A stretch of DNA of 64,000 bases from the NCBI GenBank assembly GCA_035531755.1, contig DATKSK010000071.1, positions 1 to 64,000 of the forward strand, written 5' to 3'. A program made the position numbers and the translations under genes. Source of the DNA: Acidimicrobiales bacterium. GTDB taxonomy: Bacteria > Actinomycetota > Acidimicrobiia > Acidimicrobiales > UBA8190. Below the pieces are notes generated by a model. The model ran no database searches, was not told where the DNA came from, and saw nothing but the letters and a program-made list of their open reading frames with translations. How positions within the stretch are numbered: the stretch's first letter is position 1; every line of letters begins with the position of its first letter. This document shows positions 7,030-16,435 of this stretch, one piece after another.

Positions 7030-8004
7030 TCAGCGGCCGAAGAGCCTGTTCAGCTGCTGCTCGCCGAAGGCCTCCCGGAAGGCGCGGACCGTGTACCCGG
7101 TGATCACCGATCGCTCCCGGGCCCGGGCCGTGGCCGCCCGCGGGAGGTCGAACAGCGGCCCCATCTCTCCGAAGTGGTCGCCGGGCCCGGCCACGGCGAG
7201 GAGCTCCTCGGTGCCGTCGGGGTGCCGGCGCACGAGGTCCACGGCCCCCTCGTCGACGACGAAGATGAGATCGCCCCGCTCCCCCTGGTCGAAGACGACG
7301 TCGCCGGCGTCGAGGTCGACACGCTTGGGCCGGAGCTCGGATTCGATGAAGCGAGGCACCAGCTCGACGACCTGGTGGGCGAGAGCGAGCAGTCGGTCGT
7401 CGTGCGTCGCCACGGCCACCACCCTGCCCTCCGCCGACAGGCCGGCGACCAGCCGGAGGATCCCTTCGACCTGGATGTAGTCGAGATGGGCGGTGGGCTC
7501 GTCGGCCAGGACGACCGGCGGGTCGAGGGCGAGCGCCCGGGCGATGGCGACGCGCTGTTGCTGGCCCCCGGAGAGCTCACCGGGACGATGGTGAAGGCGC
7601 GCCTCGAGGTCCACCCGCTCGAGCAGGGCGACGGCACGGGCGCGGGCCTTCGCCGCGCCCACCCCGGCGGCCCACATCGGTGCCGCCACGTTGTCGAGCG
7701 CGCTGAGGCTGGGGATGAGGTTGAACGCCTGGAAGACCACGCCCACCTGGTGCCGGCGGTACTCGGTGAGCGCCGGGCCCTCGAGCCCGGTCACCTCCAC
7801 GCCGCCGACGCTGATCGAGCTGGAGGTCGGCTTGAGGATCCCGGCGATGCACGACAGCAGGGTCGTCTTCCCGCAACCGCTCGGGCCGAGCAGCAGGGCG
7901 AGGGAGCCCTCCTTGACGGTCAGGTCGAGCCCGTCGATGGGACGGATCGAATAGTCGCCGCTCGCGTACTCGACGGTGAGGTCGCGGATCACCAGCTCGG
8001 CCAT
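7030..8004 (-). CDS. ABC transporter ATPase fused to a cyclic-nucleotide-binding domain
   Basis: Residues 1-220 are a LolD/MacB-type ABC ATPase: Walker [10 protein letters not shown] at 40-48, the Q-loop in [16 protein letters not shown], signature [15 protein letters not shown], Walker [13 protein letters not shown] and the H-loop VATHDDR. Residues about 225-324 are a cNMP-binding domain ([39 protein letters not shown]), with FGEMGPL plus PRAATA as the phosphate-binding cassette. No DNA-binding helix follows. ATG 8004 overlaps the permease stop (TGATG), so the two are cotranslated. The ATPase should power the FtsX-like permease and may be gated by a small ligand. Confidence 0.92.
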   Translation of the reverse strand: MAELVIRDLTVEYASGDYSIRPIDGLDLTVKEGSLALLLGPSGCGKTTLLSCIAGILKPTSSSISVGGVEVTGLEGPALTEYRRHQVGVVFQAFNLIPSLSALDNVAAPMWAAGVGAAKARARAVALLERVDLEARLHHRPGELSGGQQQRVAIARALALDPPVVLADEPTAHLDYIQVEGILRLVAGLSAEGRVVAVATHDDRLLALAHQVVELVPRFIESELRPKRVDLDAGDVVFDQGERGDLIFVVDEGAVDLVRRHPDGTEELLAVAGPGDHFGEMGPLFDLPRAATARARERSVITGYTVRAFREAFGEQQLNRLFGR

Positions 8005-9053
8005 CACGGTCCCCCGAAGGCCATGGCGGGCTGCACCGCGTTCACCCGCCGGAGCCCGGCCACGCTGGCGAGCAGCCCGATGACGACCGCCAGCCCCGGA
8101 AGAGCTCCGAGCGCCCAGCCCGGTATGTCGACGACGATGGGGAACGTCGGCACGAGGATCACGCCGAGCGCCACGGCGATGACGGCGGCGCCGAGGGAGA
8201 TGACGGTCGCCTGCAGCGCCATGCCGGAGATCAACTGGGAGTTGGCCGAGCCGGTCGCCTTGAGCACGGCGAAATCGCGGGTCTTCTCCAGGGCGGAGAT
8301 GTAGACCACCGAGCCGATGATGCAGGCGGCGATCAGCCAGAGGAACAGCTCGAGGAAGGATATGACCTGCTGGGCCTTGGCGAGCGCCCTGGTCATGTCC
8401 GACTTGACGGTGGCGGGCGACAGCAGCCGGTACCGGGCGGGCACCCGGAGCGGCTCGCCGCGCAGCAGCACGGCAGTCACCTGGCGCTGGCCCTCGAACA
8501 CGAGCTGCTGGGCGGCGCGCATGGTGACGAACATGTTCGGGGTGCCCGCCAGCAGCGTGGAGTGGCGCAGCAGGCCGACGACGGTGAACGACCTCGTTCC
8601 CATGGTGATGTGCTGGCCGAGCCCGTCGCCGAGGGAGGAGTCGACCATCGTCTCGTCGTCACGCCGGGGTCGCCGACCCTCGACCGGTGCGGGGAAACCG
8701 AGGTTCCCACGGCTGACGCCGAACAGGTTCACGTTCGAGGGCCGGGAGAGCGGCCCGACGGACTGAAGCCCGTAGATGAGCCCGGCGGCTTCCCGCACCC
8801 CGGGCGAGGAGGCCAGCTGCGCGATGGCCGTATCCGGGATCGGTAGGCCGCTCGTGAACGGACCCGGGGTCCCGGCGTGGACGACCCAGGCGTCAGCCCC
8901 GAAGCCCTGTATGGCGCGGTCGGCCTCGACGCCGAAACTGCTCGCCACCCCGGCGAGGATCAGCGCCACCGTGAAGACGAGCGACGTGCCGAGGACCGAG
9001 ATCACGAAACGCCGCCTGCGCCACTGCAGGTCGCGCAGCGCGAGTCTCCACAT
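8004..9053 (-). CDS. FtsX-like ABC transporter permease (MacB/LolC family)
   Basis: The protein (349 aa) begins MWRLALRDLQWRRRRFVISV with a first membrane span (LGTSLVFTVALILAGVASS). A large extracytoplasmic MacB-type periplasmic-core-like domain covers about 45-220. Three C-terminal spans follow (LFLWLIAACIIGSVVYI, LQATVISLGAAVIAVALGV, LGALPGLAVVIGLLASVAG), the FtsX arrangement. ATG 9053 was chosen because upstream sequence holds only debris of repeats and HNH. The ATPase gene overlaps the end. Such pairs move lipids, lipoproteins or peptides, or transmit force, rather than importing solutes. The substrate is unknown. Confidence 0.88.
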   Translation of the reverse strand: MWRLALRDLQWRRRRFVISVLGTSLVFTVALILAGVASSFGVEADRAIQGFGADAWVVHAGTPGPFTSGLPIPDTAIAQLASSPGVREAAGLIYGLQSVGPLSRPSNVNLFGVSRGNLGFPAPVEGRRPRRDDETMVDSSLGDGLGQHITMGTRSFTVVGLLRHSTLLAGTPNMFVTMRAAQQLVFEGQRQVTAVLLRGEPLRVPARYRLLSPATVKSDMTRALAKAQQVISFLELFLWLIAACIIGSVVYISALEKTRDFAVLKATGSANSQLISGMALQATVISLGAAVIAVALGVILVPTFPIVVDIPGWALGALPGLAVVIGLLASVAGLRRVNAVQPAMAFGGP

Positions 9054-9170
9054 CGTCCCCCCTGTCAGCGTGTGCCGGGTCCTGACCGCGCCCGCGGTCG
9101 GATCAATACACAGCCCCGTCCGCGCCGGCCGCCGACGACGGCACGTCGGCGAGCACGTGTGGTCCAGGCC

Positions 9171-9214
9171 GTGAGGTAGGACGGTGAGGTAGGACGGTGA
9201 GGTAGGACGGTGAG
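9171..9214. repeat. 13-bp tandem repeat, three copies plus a partial
   Basis: GTGAGGTAGGACG occurs exactly three times (9171, 9184, 9197), followed by a partial GTGAG. It ends 2 bases before the second HNH gene piece. The array lies in the about 357-base gap upstream of the FtsX-like gene, a region otherwise made of debris. Confidence 0.9.
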
Positions 9215-9216
9215 AT

Positions 9217-9275
9217 GTTCTCAGGCCGGTTGTCGTCCCGGATGCCGTTGATGTGGTGGACCGATTCTCCCTCCA
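9217..9275 (-). pseudogene. 59-bp piece of the HNH endonuclease gene
   Basis: 56 of 59 bases match 1606-1664, the segment coding the HNH core GESVHHINGIRDDNRPEN. Sequence on both sides differs from the HNH gene, so only the catalytic motif was copied or survives. It appears to be a recent remnant of the same element family. Nearby, 9291-9311 resembles 2574-2595 (GAAAGCAT-CCC-CT-GCTCCA), a second short sequence shared with the tmRNA-side patch. I see nothing else in 9054-9410. Confidence 0.8.
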
Positions 9276-9410
9276 TGTCACGCCGAGGTTTTGAAAGCAT
9301 CCCCCTGGCTCCATGACCGCCGCCTCCACGACGAAGGGTGATCCGGCAACGGAACACTCGGTGTTCCTGAAACCCACGGTTCCGGCCTGACCCCGACATA
9401 GGCTCGAAGC

Positions 9411-10772
9411 GTGAATTGGGCCCAGCGGAAGGTCGATGTCGCTGCCGAGGGCCAACGGTACGCTCTCGGTCGTACGACCGAATTCGACGGCATCTGGCGC
9501 AAACGGCCGTGGGGATGGCGGCTCGTCTCACGGTATCCTCGCACCGAAGAGGGCTGGCGAGTCGCGTCAGCGCAGTTCTCGGACTGGGAGCCGTACGCCC
9601 AGGTCGAGGGGAGCCGGATCCTCTTTCGCGACGAGGCACCCTCACCCCGTCGGCGGCGACGGATCTGGGGATGGTCGCTCATCGCCATCGTGGCAGCCGT
9701 CACCGCGGCGGGCGGCGTCGTGCTGAGCCGCAACGGATGGAGTCTCTCGCCTGCCGGTTCGGCTGCCACCGGCGGTCGCCCGACCGCACAGGTCGTCGGT
9801 CCGGGACACCTGGCCACGGGTCCCGACTTCATCGACTACATCCAGTGGCATGACCTCGGAGGCCGACTCACCGGGTCGGCGCACGTCGTCACCCTCACCG
9901 GCCATGCCCCAGACCTGAATACGGCCACGAGGACGCTGGCAGTGAGCGGGACGCTCAACGCCTCGACGATCAGCCTGAGCTTCGACGGCAGCCCGGCGGC
10001 GTTCGGAGCCCTGTCGGGAGGATCGTTCACGGTGGACTTCCCGCAACCCGGAAGCGCTCTCGCACCGGTCACCTTCGTCAGCGCATCGGCGTTGCAGTAC
10101 GCCCGAGCTGTCGCAGCGTTGGGCGACCAGATGGCGCAGGCCAATCAGGTGGCGGCGAGCGCCCGGACACTGAAGACCGAACAGCACGCGATCACCAGTG
10201 ACGCCACGGCCGTCGCCTCCGACATCAAGCGCCTCTCGGATCTGTCGTCGCTCACGGCAGCTGTCGAGTCGGTGGGGACCTCGGTGCAGCAGGTGACGAC
10301 CGACTTGACCCAGGTGCAAGCCGATCTGGACAAGGTGCTGGCCGAGGCCCCCCAGGGGAACAAGAGCCAGATCTGCTCCGATGCCTCGCACGTGGTGGCG
10401 AGCGCCGCGCAGAAACTGGCGTACGACACCGCGCAGAAACTCGAATACGACGCCACGCAAGGTGTGGAGAACCAGGTGGGTGTCCTGCGTGGCAACGTGA
10501 CGTCACTGCAGAGTGATTTCGCCCAGCTCCAGTCGGACCAGTCGGTGCTGCCTGGCTACCGGCCTCCCAACCAGCCGGGTCGACGAGTGGTGACGCAAAC
10601 CCTGGCGGGAACCAACAACGCCCTCACATCAGCCGTCACCACGACCAACGGCGACATCGACCAGGCCAACACCATCGTCGCCACCGCCTACGGCTACCTC
10701 GCCGAGGCCTTCCAGGTCGGGAGCTGCGGTTCGCCCCCCGCGACCCCCGACCCCCAGCAGGACATCGAATGA
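9411..10772 (+). CDS. Membrane-anchored coiled-coil protein of unknown function
   Basis: The protein (453 aa) has a soluble N-terminal part of about 80 residues rich in W and R (WRKRPWGWRLVSRYP, WRVASAQFSDWEPYAQ). One membrane span lies at about 85-105 (IWGWSLIAIVAAVTAAGG). Outside, a beta-rich region (140-225) is followed by long heptad-like helices (LTAAVESVGTSVQQVTTDLT, VLRGNVTSLQSDFAQLQ). Two Cys occur near the end. Start GTG 9411. No family is recognised. The layout, with a cytoplasmic head, one span and an external coiled coil, suggests envelope scaffolding. The next gene is convergent, 33 bases away. Confidence 0.75.
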   Translation: MNWAQRKVDVAAEGQRYALGRTTEFDGIWRKRPWGWRLVSRYPRTEEGWRVASAQFSDWEPYAQVEGSRILFRDEAPSPRRRRRIWGWSLIAIVAAVTAAGGVVLSRNGWSLSPAGSAATGGRPTAQVVGPGHLATGPDFIDYIQWHDLGGRLTGSAHVVTLTGHAPDLNTATRTLAVSGTLNASTISLSFDGSPAAFGALSGGSFTVDFPQPGSALAPVTFVSASALQYARAVAALGDQMAQANQVAASARTLKTEQHAITSDATAVASDIKRLSDLSSLTAAVESVGTSVQQVTTDLTQVQADLDKVLAEAPQGNKSQICSDASHVVASAAQKLAYDTAQKLEYDATQGVENQVGVLRGNVTSLQSDFAQLQSDQSVLPGYRPPNQPGRRVVTQTLAGTNNALTSAVTTTNGDIDQANTIVATAYGYLAEAFQVGSCGSPPATPDPQQDIE

Positions 10773-10805
10773 ACGGACTCGACGTGCAGCGGTGCACGAT
10801 GGATG

Positions 10806-11684
10806 CTAGAGCCCGGGACTACATCCGTCGGTGCCCACGGGTGGAAACGTCGAGTCGTCAGATCCCCTCGCAGCTCTAGAGGCGGTACGCAAGGTAGCCG
10901 GGCCGAACGCGGCGCTGTAGGAGGTCCACGGGTGACAGCCGCCTTGGTGCAGGCCGCCGATGACGCCGACGACCGACCAGCCATGGCCACGGTGCTGGAG
11001 CCACGGTGCGCCGCTCGTCCCGGCCGCGTACGGGCTGCAATTGAACGCTGGATATCCGGCGTCGTAGTAGACGCGTGTCGTGCAGGCGATCGGATCGTCG
11101 TTGCGTCCGAGTGAGTAGGCGGGCACCGTGACCTGGCTACCGGAGACAGGCGCTGTCCCGAGCTGGTTGGCCCCGGTGACCTGTTGGATCTGTTCCGGGT
11201 GTCCATTGACCTGATGCGGCGCCACCACGAGAAACGCGAAGTCGTCCCGGGGCGCTCGCCGGGCGATCCACCCGGGCGCACCGTAGGCCCCCGTGACCGT
11301 CCAGGAGCCGAACGGCTCGATGCCGTGGTCATAGCCAGGAGCGAAGACATACCCAGCAGCCGTCCCCGCGATGCAGTGCGCCGCGGTGATCAAGAGATCT
11401 CGCCCTGGGCTGCCGACCACACTTGCGGTGCACGTGTGAACCGGAACGCCGGGCGGGAACAGGGCCCCCACCGTCAGGTTCCCACTGAAATGATGTGCGG
11501 TCGGCGGGCTCGCGGCTGTGCCTCCGCCCCCACTCCGCCCGCTTGCGGCCGGCCCGCTCGCAGATGTGCATGCGCCGAGAAGGGTGACCATGGCCACGAT
11601 GGCGATGGCAATGGCGATGGACAGGCGGTGGTTCCCACCCCGGGTACGCGAACCAAGCACGCCCGGAGCTGGCCGGGCCGTCAT
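10806..11684 (-). CDS. Trypsin-like serine protease, lipoprotein
   Basis: A signal peptide (LSIAIAIAIVAMVTLLGAC) ends in the lipobox LLGAC, so the mature protein should be lipid-anchored outside the cell. The chymotrypsin-fold triad is visible: His in LLITAAHCIAG, Asp in RDDFAFLVV and Ser in AAGTSGAPWL. Further Cys (HTCTASV, ACTTRVY, NCSPYA, GGCHPWT) could form disulfides. ATG 11684 overlaps the acyl-CoA dehydrogenase stop (ATGA), indicating cotranslation. Length (292 aa) fits a one-domain secreted trypsin. The substrate is unknown. Confidence 0.9.
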   Translation of the reverse strand: MTARPAPGVLGSRTRGGNHRLSIAIAIAIVAMVTLLGACTSASGPAASGRSGGGGTAASPPTAHHFSGNLTVGALFPPGVPVHTCTASVVGSPGRDLLITAAHCIAGTAAGYVFAPGYDHGIEPFGSWTVTGAYGAPGWIARRAPRDDFAFLVVAPHQVNGHPEQIQQVTGANQLGTAPVSGSQVTVPAYSLGRNDDPIACTTRVYYDAGYPAFNCSPYAAGTSGAPWLQHRGHGWSVVGVIGGLHQGGCHPWTSYSAAFGPATLRTASRAARGSDDSTFPPVGTDGCSPGL

Positions 11685-13387
11685 CCTGCGGTTGCGTCGC
11701 CGAGAACGGCCTCCACGAGCTCGTGCCATCCCGGTTCCTCTTCTGGACGGTGTCCTGGGATCAAATGGAGACGCACGAACAGCGCCACCACCGCCCTCTT
11801 CTCGGCGTCGGCTCCTTTGACGGCCTCCGAGAGCAAGCACGATGCCTGGACGACGCGGGTCAGTTGGTCGAGGTGACGACGGAAATGGGCGCCAGCCCCC
11901 TCGGGTTCGGTCAGGGCGCGTCGCAAGCGGGGCTCGAGGTCACTCAGCGCGGCAGCGACCGAGGCGCCGTCATCGCTCTCGCCAGCTGTGGCCAGCTCGC
12001 CCCGGACCCATGTCAGCACGTGGTCAAGAAGGCCGAGGCGGACGCAGTCCCGGTGCACCTGGGCACACAGCACGTTGTGGGTGCCCTCCCAACTCTCGAA
12101 CACGACGGCATCGCGGTAAAGGCGGGGAAGCGGGGAGAAGTCCTCGATCGTGCCGTTGCCGCCGAGCACCTCGATCCCACGGTGCACGACATCAGTAGCG
12201 GTGATCGAAGTGAGGTACTTGTTGGCGTTGACGAGGAGCCGGTAAACAGCAACCTCAGGTTCGGAGGCCTGGCCGCTATCGACGTCGTCGAGCAGCCCTG
12301 TAAGCGCCATCGTCGAGGCCAGCGCGGCCTGCTCCTCAACCTTCATCACCGCCAACTGCCCACGCACAGCTCGGAACGATTCAACGGCCTGCCCGAACGC
12401 CTGGCGGTGGCGCGCGAAGCTCGAGGCCTCCAGATACGCGCGTCGCATGAGTGCGGTCGAGCCCACGGCGTTCAGCCACCGGGAGGTGTTGAGCAGCTCC
12501 TCCACGGCGACACGGAACCCCTCCTCGACCCCACCGATGGGCCAGCCCAGGGCGCCGTCGAAATCGATCTCCGCCGAAGCCAGACAACGTGTCCCGAGCT
12601 TGTCCTTCAACCGCCGGATGCGAAAGCCGTTGGGAGTGGCGCCGTCGAGGCTCCGGGGTACGAGGAAACACCCCAGACCGCCGGTGCCCTCGCCGGCGCC
12701 GTCGGGGCGGGCGGTCACGGCGAAGAGGTCGGCATCGGCGACCGAGCAGAACCACTTCTCACCGGTGATCCGCCAGGCCCCGGGCTCGGTCGCGTCGGGC
12801 ACCGCACGCGTCACGTTGGCGCCCACGTCGGAGCCCCCTTGGACCTCGGTGAGGAATTGCGATCCTCGCAGGCACCGGTCGTAGTCGATCTCGAAGAGCC
12901 CCGACGCGTAGCGGGCGTTGAGCTCGGGTGAGCCCCGGCGCTCGACCGCCCGCGCCAGACCGGCGGTGCACACGACCGGGCAGCTGTGGCCACCTTCGCC
13001 CGCGTGTGCCAACAGGTAGAACAAGGCCGCTTGCTCGAAAGCACCGCGTCCGCCCCGATTCACCGCCAGGATCTCCGACGCCCACACCGCCTGGCCGGCG
13101 CGCTGGTAGTCGGGGTGGAACTCGATCTGGTCGACCCGCCGTCCGATGCCGTCGTACGGGATGTGAGCGGGCAGCTCGCGGTGGCGCTCCAGGGTCTCGA
13201 CCGCGGGATCGATGACCTCGGCGACCACACGGCCGAAGTCCCGAAGGCGTGGCTCCATGGAGGCGGTACGCGTGACGCCAGCCCGGATGTCGAGCACCGA
13301 CCGCAGGTTGGGTGTCGCCTCGTAGTAATTCGTCGGACGCGAATCCAGCCACCGGGCGAGGTCCTGGCGTCCCGGCTGCTCGATCAC
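11681..13387 (-). CDS. Acyl-CoA dehydrogenase family protein (AidB-like length)
   Basis: A flavoenzyme of the acyl-CoA dehydrogenase fold (568 aa) that would oxidise an acyl-CoA to the 2-enoyl form in the cytoplasm. Visible are the FAD/substrate strand region (FLTEVQGGSDVGANVTRA, ITGEKWFCSVADADLFAVTARPDG), the helix pair with RHRQAFGQ, and IEVLGGNGTIEDFSPLPRLYRDA followed by WEGTHNVL near the base position. A long C-terminal helical extension resembles AidB-like members. I chose GTG 13387 since the family alignment begins at once (QDLARWLDSRPTNYYEATPNL). The trypsin gene overlaps its end. The sulfatase gene lies 248 bases upstream. Confidence 0.9.
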   Translation of the reverse strand: MIEQPGRQDLARWLDSRPTNYYEATPNLRSVLDIRAGVTRTASMEPRLRDFGRVVAEVIDPAVETLERHRELPAHIPYDGIGRRVDQIEFHPDYQRAGQAVWASEILAVNRGGRGAFEQAALFYLLAHAGEGGHSCPVVCTAGLARAVERRGSPELNARYASGLFEIDYDRCLRGSQFLTEVQGGSDVGANVTRAVPDATEPGAWRITGEKWFCSVADADLFAVTARPDGAGEGTGGLGCFLVPRSLDGATPNGFRIRRLKDKLGTRCLASAEIDFDGALGWPIGGVEEGFRVAVEELLNTSRWLNAVGSTALMRRAYLEASSFARHRQAFGQAVESFRAVRGQLAVMKVEEQAALASTMALTGLLDDVDSGQASEPEVAVYRLLVNANKYLTSITATDVVHRGIEVLGGNGTIEDFSPLPRLYRDAVVFESWEGTHNVLCAQVHRDCVRLGLLDHVLTWVRGELATAGESDDGASVAAALSDLEPRLRRALTEPEGAGAHFRRHLDQLTRVVQASCLLSEAVKGADAEKRAVVALFVRLHLIPGHRPEEEPGWHELVEAVLGDATAG

Positions 13388-13635
13388 ATCCCCATTCTGC
13401 TCCCATCCAACGCGCGAGTGGCAAGTCCACGCGGTCGGCATGTGCGAGGTGCCGGCCGCGCCAGCGAGGTGGACTCGGGGACTGCCGGCCCCGTTGCGCG
13501 GCCGCCTCGGTGTCGAGACGCCCTTGCCCCCGCACGTGGCCCGGGGGCCGCACCGCGGAGAGGACCGGTCACCGCCAGCGACACCGGCCAGGCGGCATGT
13601 GCCGATCCTCCTCGCCACCCCTCGAGAGCGGACCC

Positions 13636-15099
13636 TCAGGGCGTGAAGATGCTCTCGTGGGGACGGGCGGGCGGCGTGCTGAAGAACGGACGCACCCGAG
13701 TCTCCATGAGCTCGTCCACGGTCGAGGCCGACAGCGGGTCGTGGAGCAGGTCGTGGTCCTCGTCGGGATCGTCGTGGAGGTCGAAGAGCTGACACGGGGT
13801 GCCGGCATCTTCGTCGACGATGATCTTGTACCGGTCGGTCTCGAACGAGGCGAAGCCCCAGTTCTCGCTGACCGACACCGAACGCGCCGGCGGCGGGACG
13901 CCGTTCGCATAGCCGAGCAGGGACCGGCCCTCTCCCCCGGGCAGCTCGGGAGCACCGGCGATCTCGCGGACGGTGGCGGGTACGTCGAAGTGCTCGACCA
14001 ACGCGTCGACGACCGCTGGTGGGCATCCGCCCGGTGGGCGCACGATCAGCGGGATGCGCACCGCCGGCTGGTAGAGCACGCATTTCGACATGAGCCCGTG
14101 GTTGCCGCCCATCTCGCCGTGGTCGCTGGTGTAGATCACCCATGTGTCGTCGAGGGCGCCCTTCTGTTCGAGCGCCGCCAGAATGCCGTCCACGGCGTCG
14201 TCGATCACGGTGATGTCAGCACTGTATGCACGACGCATGCCGCGAATGGCATCGTCGGTCATGGTCTCGGTGTCCGACAACCACAGGAACGAGTTGAGCA
14301 GTGCCCCGTAGCGGCCCGTTCCGTCGACGGTGGGCCGACGTGTCGAGCGTGGCATCGACACCTCGACGTCGCGGTAGCGGTCGACTGCCGATCGGGGCGC
14401 ATCCCAGGGGTCGTGCGGTCCGGGGAAGCCGACGAACAGGAAGAAGGGCTCCGGACGGTCGTACCCGTCGATCCAACGGACCGCCTCGGCGCCGTGCCAG
14501 GCGTCGACGTACGCATCGAGTGGAACGGGCATCGGCGTGGCGTCCCACATGGGCACCCGCTTGGTGGCGTTCTGCCCGGTCTCGGCGTCGCCCTGGTAGC
14601 TGCGGTCGGCGATGTGCTGCAGGTACACGTCCAGCAGGCCCCGCTCGCGGAGGTGGTCGGTGTAGCGATTGGGTATCTCTCCGGGGAACTTGTCGCCGGT
14701 CTCCCGGACCTCGGTGAACCCCAGGCTGGTGAGGCGCCAGGCCAATTCGTCGATGTGTGCCGCCTGTAGGATCTCGTCGCGGTACAGGTGTGCCTTGCCC
14801 AGGAGGGCCGTGTGGTAGCCGGCCGAGCGCAACGCCCAGACGTAGGTCGGTGCATCGGGCGGGATCTCGGCCCAGTTGGTGTAGACGCCGTGATCCCTGA
14901 CGTAGCGCTCCGTCATGAACGAGGCCCGCGCCGGCATGCACAGCGGACCCTGGCACGACACCCGCGAGAACCTGACCCCTTCGGCGGCAAGCCGGTCGAG
15001 GGCCGGCGTGAGCACGCCGTCGTCCCCGGCACAGCCCATCATGTCGCCACGGTGCTGGTCCGACATGACAACCACGATGTTCGGTGCGCGCGACGTCAC
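13636..15099 (-). CDS. Sulfatase family hydrolase (formylglycine type)
   Basis: Type I sulfatases cleave sulfate esters with a formylglycine made from Cys or Ser. The sequence has the metal-binding start PNIVVVMSDQHRGDMMG, the modification motif LCMPARASFMTERY (C-x-P-x-R), GYHTALLGKAHLY, FFLFVGFPGPHDPWDAP and YTSDHGEMGGNHGLMSK, which supply the Ca-site and catalytic residues. About 487 aa from GTG 15099, where the family homology starts. The substrate could be choline sulfate, an arylsulfate or a phosphonate ester. No maturase gene is in view. The gene stands alone upstream of the acyl-CoA dehydrogenase. Confidence 0.9.
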   Translation of the reverse strand: MTSRAPNIVVVMSDQHRGDMMGCAGDDGVLTPALDRLAAEGVRFSRVSCQGPLCMPARASFMTERYVRDHGVYTNWAEIPPDAPTYVWALRSAGYHTALLGKAHLYRDEILQAAHIDELAWRLTSLGFTEVRETGDKFPGEIPNRYTDHLRERGLLDVYLQHIADRSYQGDAETGQNATKRVPMWDATPMPVPLDAYVDAWHGAEAVRWIDGYDRPEPFFLFVGFPGPHDPWDAPRSAVDRYRDVEVSMPRSTRRPTVDGTGRYGALLNSFLWLSDTETMTDDAIRGMRRAYSADITVIDDAVDGILAALEQKGALDDTWVIYTSDHGEMGGNHGLMSKCVLYQPAVRIPLIVRPPGGCPPAVVDALVEHFDVPATVREIAGAPELPGGEGRSLLGYANGVPPPARSVSVSENWGFASFETDRYKIIVDEDAGTPCQLFDLHDDPDEDHDLLHDPLSASTVDELMETRVRPFFSTPPARPHESIFTP

Positions 15100-15166
15100 T
15101 CTCGTCCTCCCGGGCTCGTCTGGGGCGCGGTCGGGAGCCCCGTCACCGCACCCGGGCTCCCCCACC

Positions 15167-16435
15167 TCACCACACCGGCCATCCCGACGGCAGGACGCCC
15201 GTCGACGGATCGTTCTGCGCGATGCCCGGCGGCGCGCCCAACGACGCGAGCAGCTGGGAGAAGCTCGTCCCGAAGGCGGTGGAGTTGGCGCCTGAGAACT
15301 GCCCGGCGTCGTTGGCCATGCTGAGGCCGTCGCCCGACGGGTCGGCCCAGCCCGTCTCGATGCCGTCGGGGCCCTCGTACATCATGCCGAGAACGGTCCC
15401 GGCCGTGACGGACTGGCCCACCGCCACCATGGGGTCGATGTCCTCGGCGGCGAAGACGGCAAGTCCACCGGCCGGCCCGTCGTCGAGGCGGTAACTGATG
15501 AAGGTGCCACCGGGCCAGCCGGCGTTCACCGTGCTCAGCACCACACCGTCGCCGATGGCATAGATCGGCCCGTACCCGCTGTAGTCGACCCCCTGGTCGA
15601 TACGTTCCGGCGTGAGAGCCTCGACCGACCGAAGGGGGTTGGCGTACGAGCCTGGCGAAGGGTCGAACGTCACGGTGACCGGATGGGCCGCCGCAGCCGC
15701 GGCCGCCTGCGCGGCCATGGCCTGCTCCGCGGCTTTCGCCGCCGCCAGGCGCTGCTGGGCGGCGGCTGCCAGCAGGGCTTGCAGGTTGCCCTGGACCTGG
15801 CTGAGCAACGTGTCGTCGCGGTCGAGCGCGGCCTGCGCTGCTTGGCGCGCGCCGGCCAACTGCTGCACGCTGGAGGCAGCCTGGGCCTTGGCCGCCTGCA
15901 GCTGGGTCTCCGCGGACTGGGTGCGCTGCGAATCCAGCTCGACGGCGTCGATGGCGTCGTGGAACCTGTCGGTCACGTCCTGCGCGTACTGCTGCCTGGC
16001 TGCCAGCGTGGTGACGTTCTGAGTGTCGAACAGTGCGAGCGCAGCGCCGTCCCCGGCCCCGGTCATGTAGCTCTTGAGTGCCAGTGCCCTCAGCGTGGCG
16101 GTGTCCTGGGCCTGCGCGCGTCGGTCGTCGTCGAGATGAGCCCGGGCGGCGTCGAGCTCGGCCCCGATGGCGGTCTCGTGCGCCTGCGCCTCGTCGTAGC
16201 TGACCACCAGGCGCTGCACCTCAGCACCGTCCTCGGCGATGCGCGTCCCCAGCTGGGCGATCTGCGTTTGGTCGGAGTTCACGTCCGCCGACGCCCTGAC
16301 GGGGAAGACGACGACCGTTGCCGTGACGGCCGCGCCGATCACCCCGACGAGCGTGACGGCCCGCGCCCGTGATGGACGCAGCCCACGGCGTTGCCGGCGG
16401 GCCCTGGCGACCGTGGTCCCGCCATGTGTGGGCAT
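15167..16435 (-). CDS. Secreted coiled-coil protein with degenerate M23 domain
   Basis: ATG 16435 gives a basic N-terminus and a signal peptide (VTLVGVIGAAVTATVVVFPVRASA). A long coiled coil at about 45-255 (DVNSDQTQIAQLGTRIAEDG, SAETQLQAAKAQAASSVQQL) resembles EnvC/RipA-type regulators. The C-terminal domain has the lysostaphin-fold layout (RIDQGVDYSGYGPIYAIGDG, then VGQSVTAGTVLGMM), but the zinc-binding HxGxD is DQGVD and the later HxH is absent. It is therefore likely a non-catalytic activator or peptidoglycan-binding protein. 422 aa. No operon partner. Confidence 0.85.
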   Translation of the reverse strand: MPTHGGTTVARARRQRRGLRPSRARAVTLVGVIGAAVTATVVVFPVRASADVNSDQTQIAQLGTRIAEDGAEVQRLVVSYDEAQAHETAIGAELDAARAHLDDDRRAQAQDTATLRALALKSYMTGAGDGAALALFDTQNVTTLAARQQYAQDVTDRFHDAIDAVELDSQRTQSAETQLQAAKAQAASSVQQLAGARQAAQAALDRDDTLLSQVQGNLQALLAAAAQQRLAAAKAAEQAMAAQAAAAAAAHPVTVTFDPSPGSYANPLRSVEALTPERIDQGVDYSGYGPIYAIGDGVVLSTVNAGWPGGTFISYRLDDGPAGGLAVFAAEDIDPMVAVGQSVTAGTVLGMMYEGPDGIETGWADPSGDGLSMANDAGQFSGANSTAFGTSFSQLLASLGAPPGIAQNDPSTGVLPSGWPVW

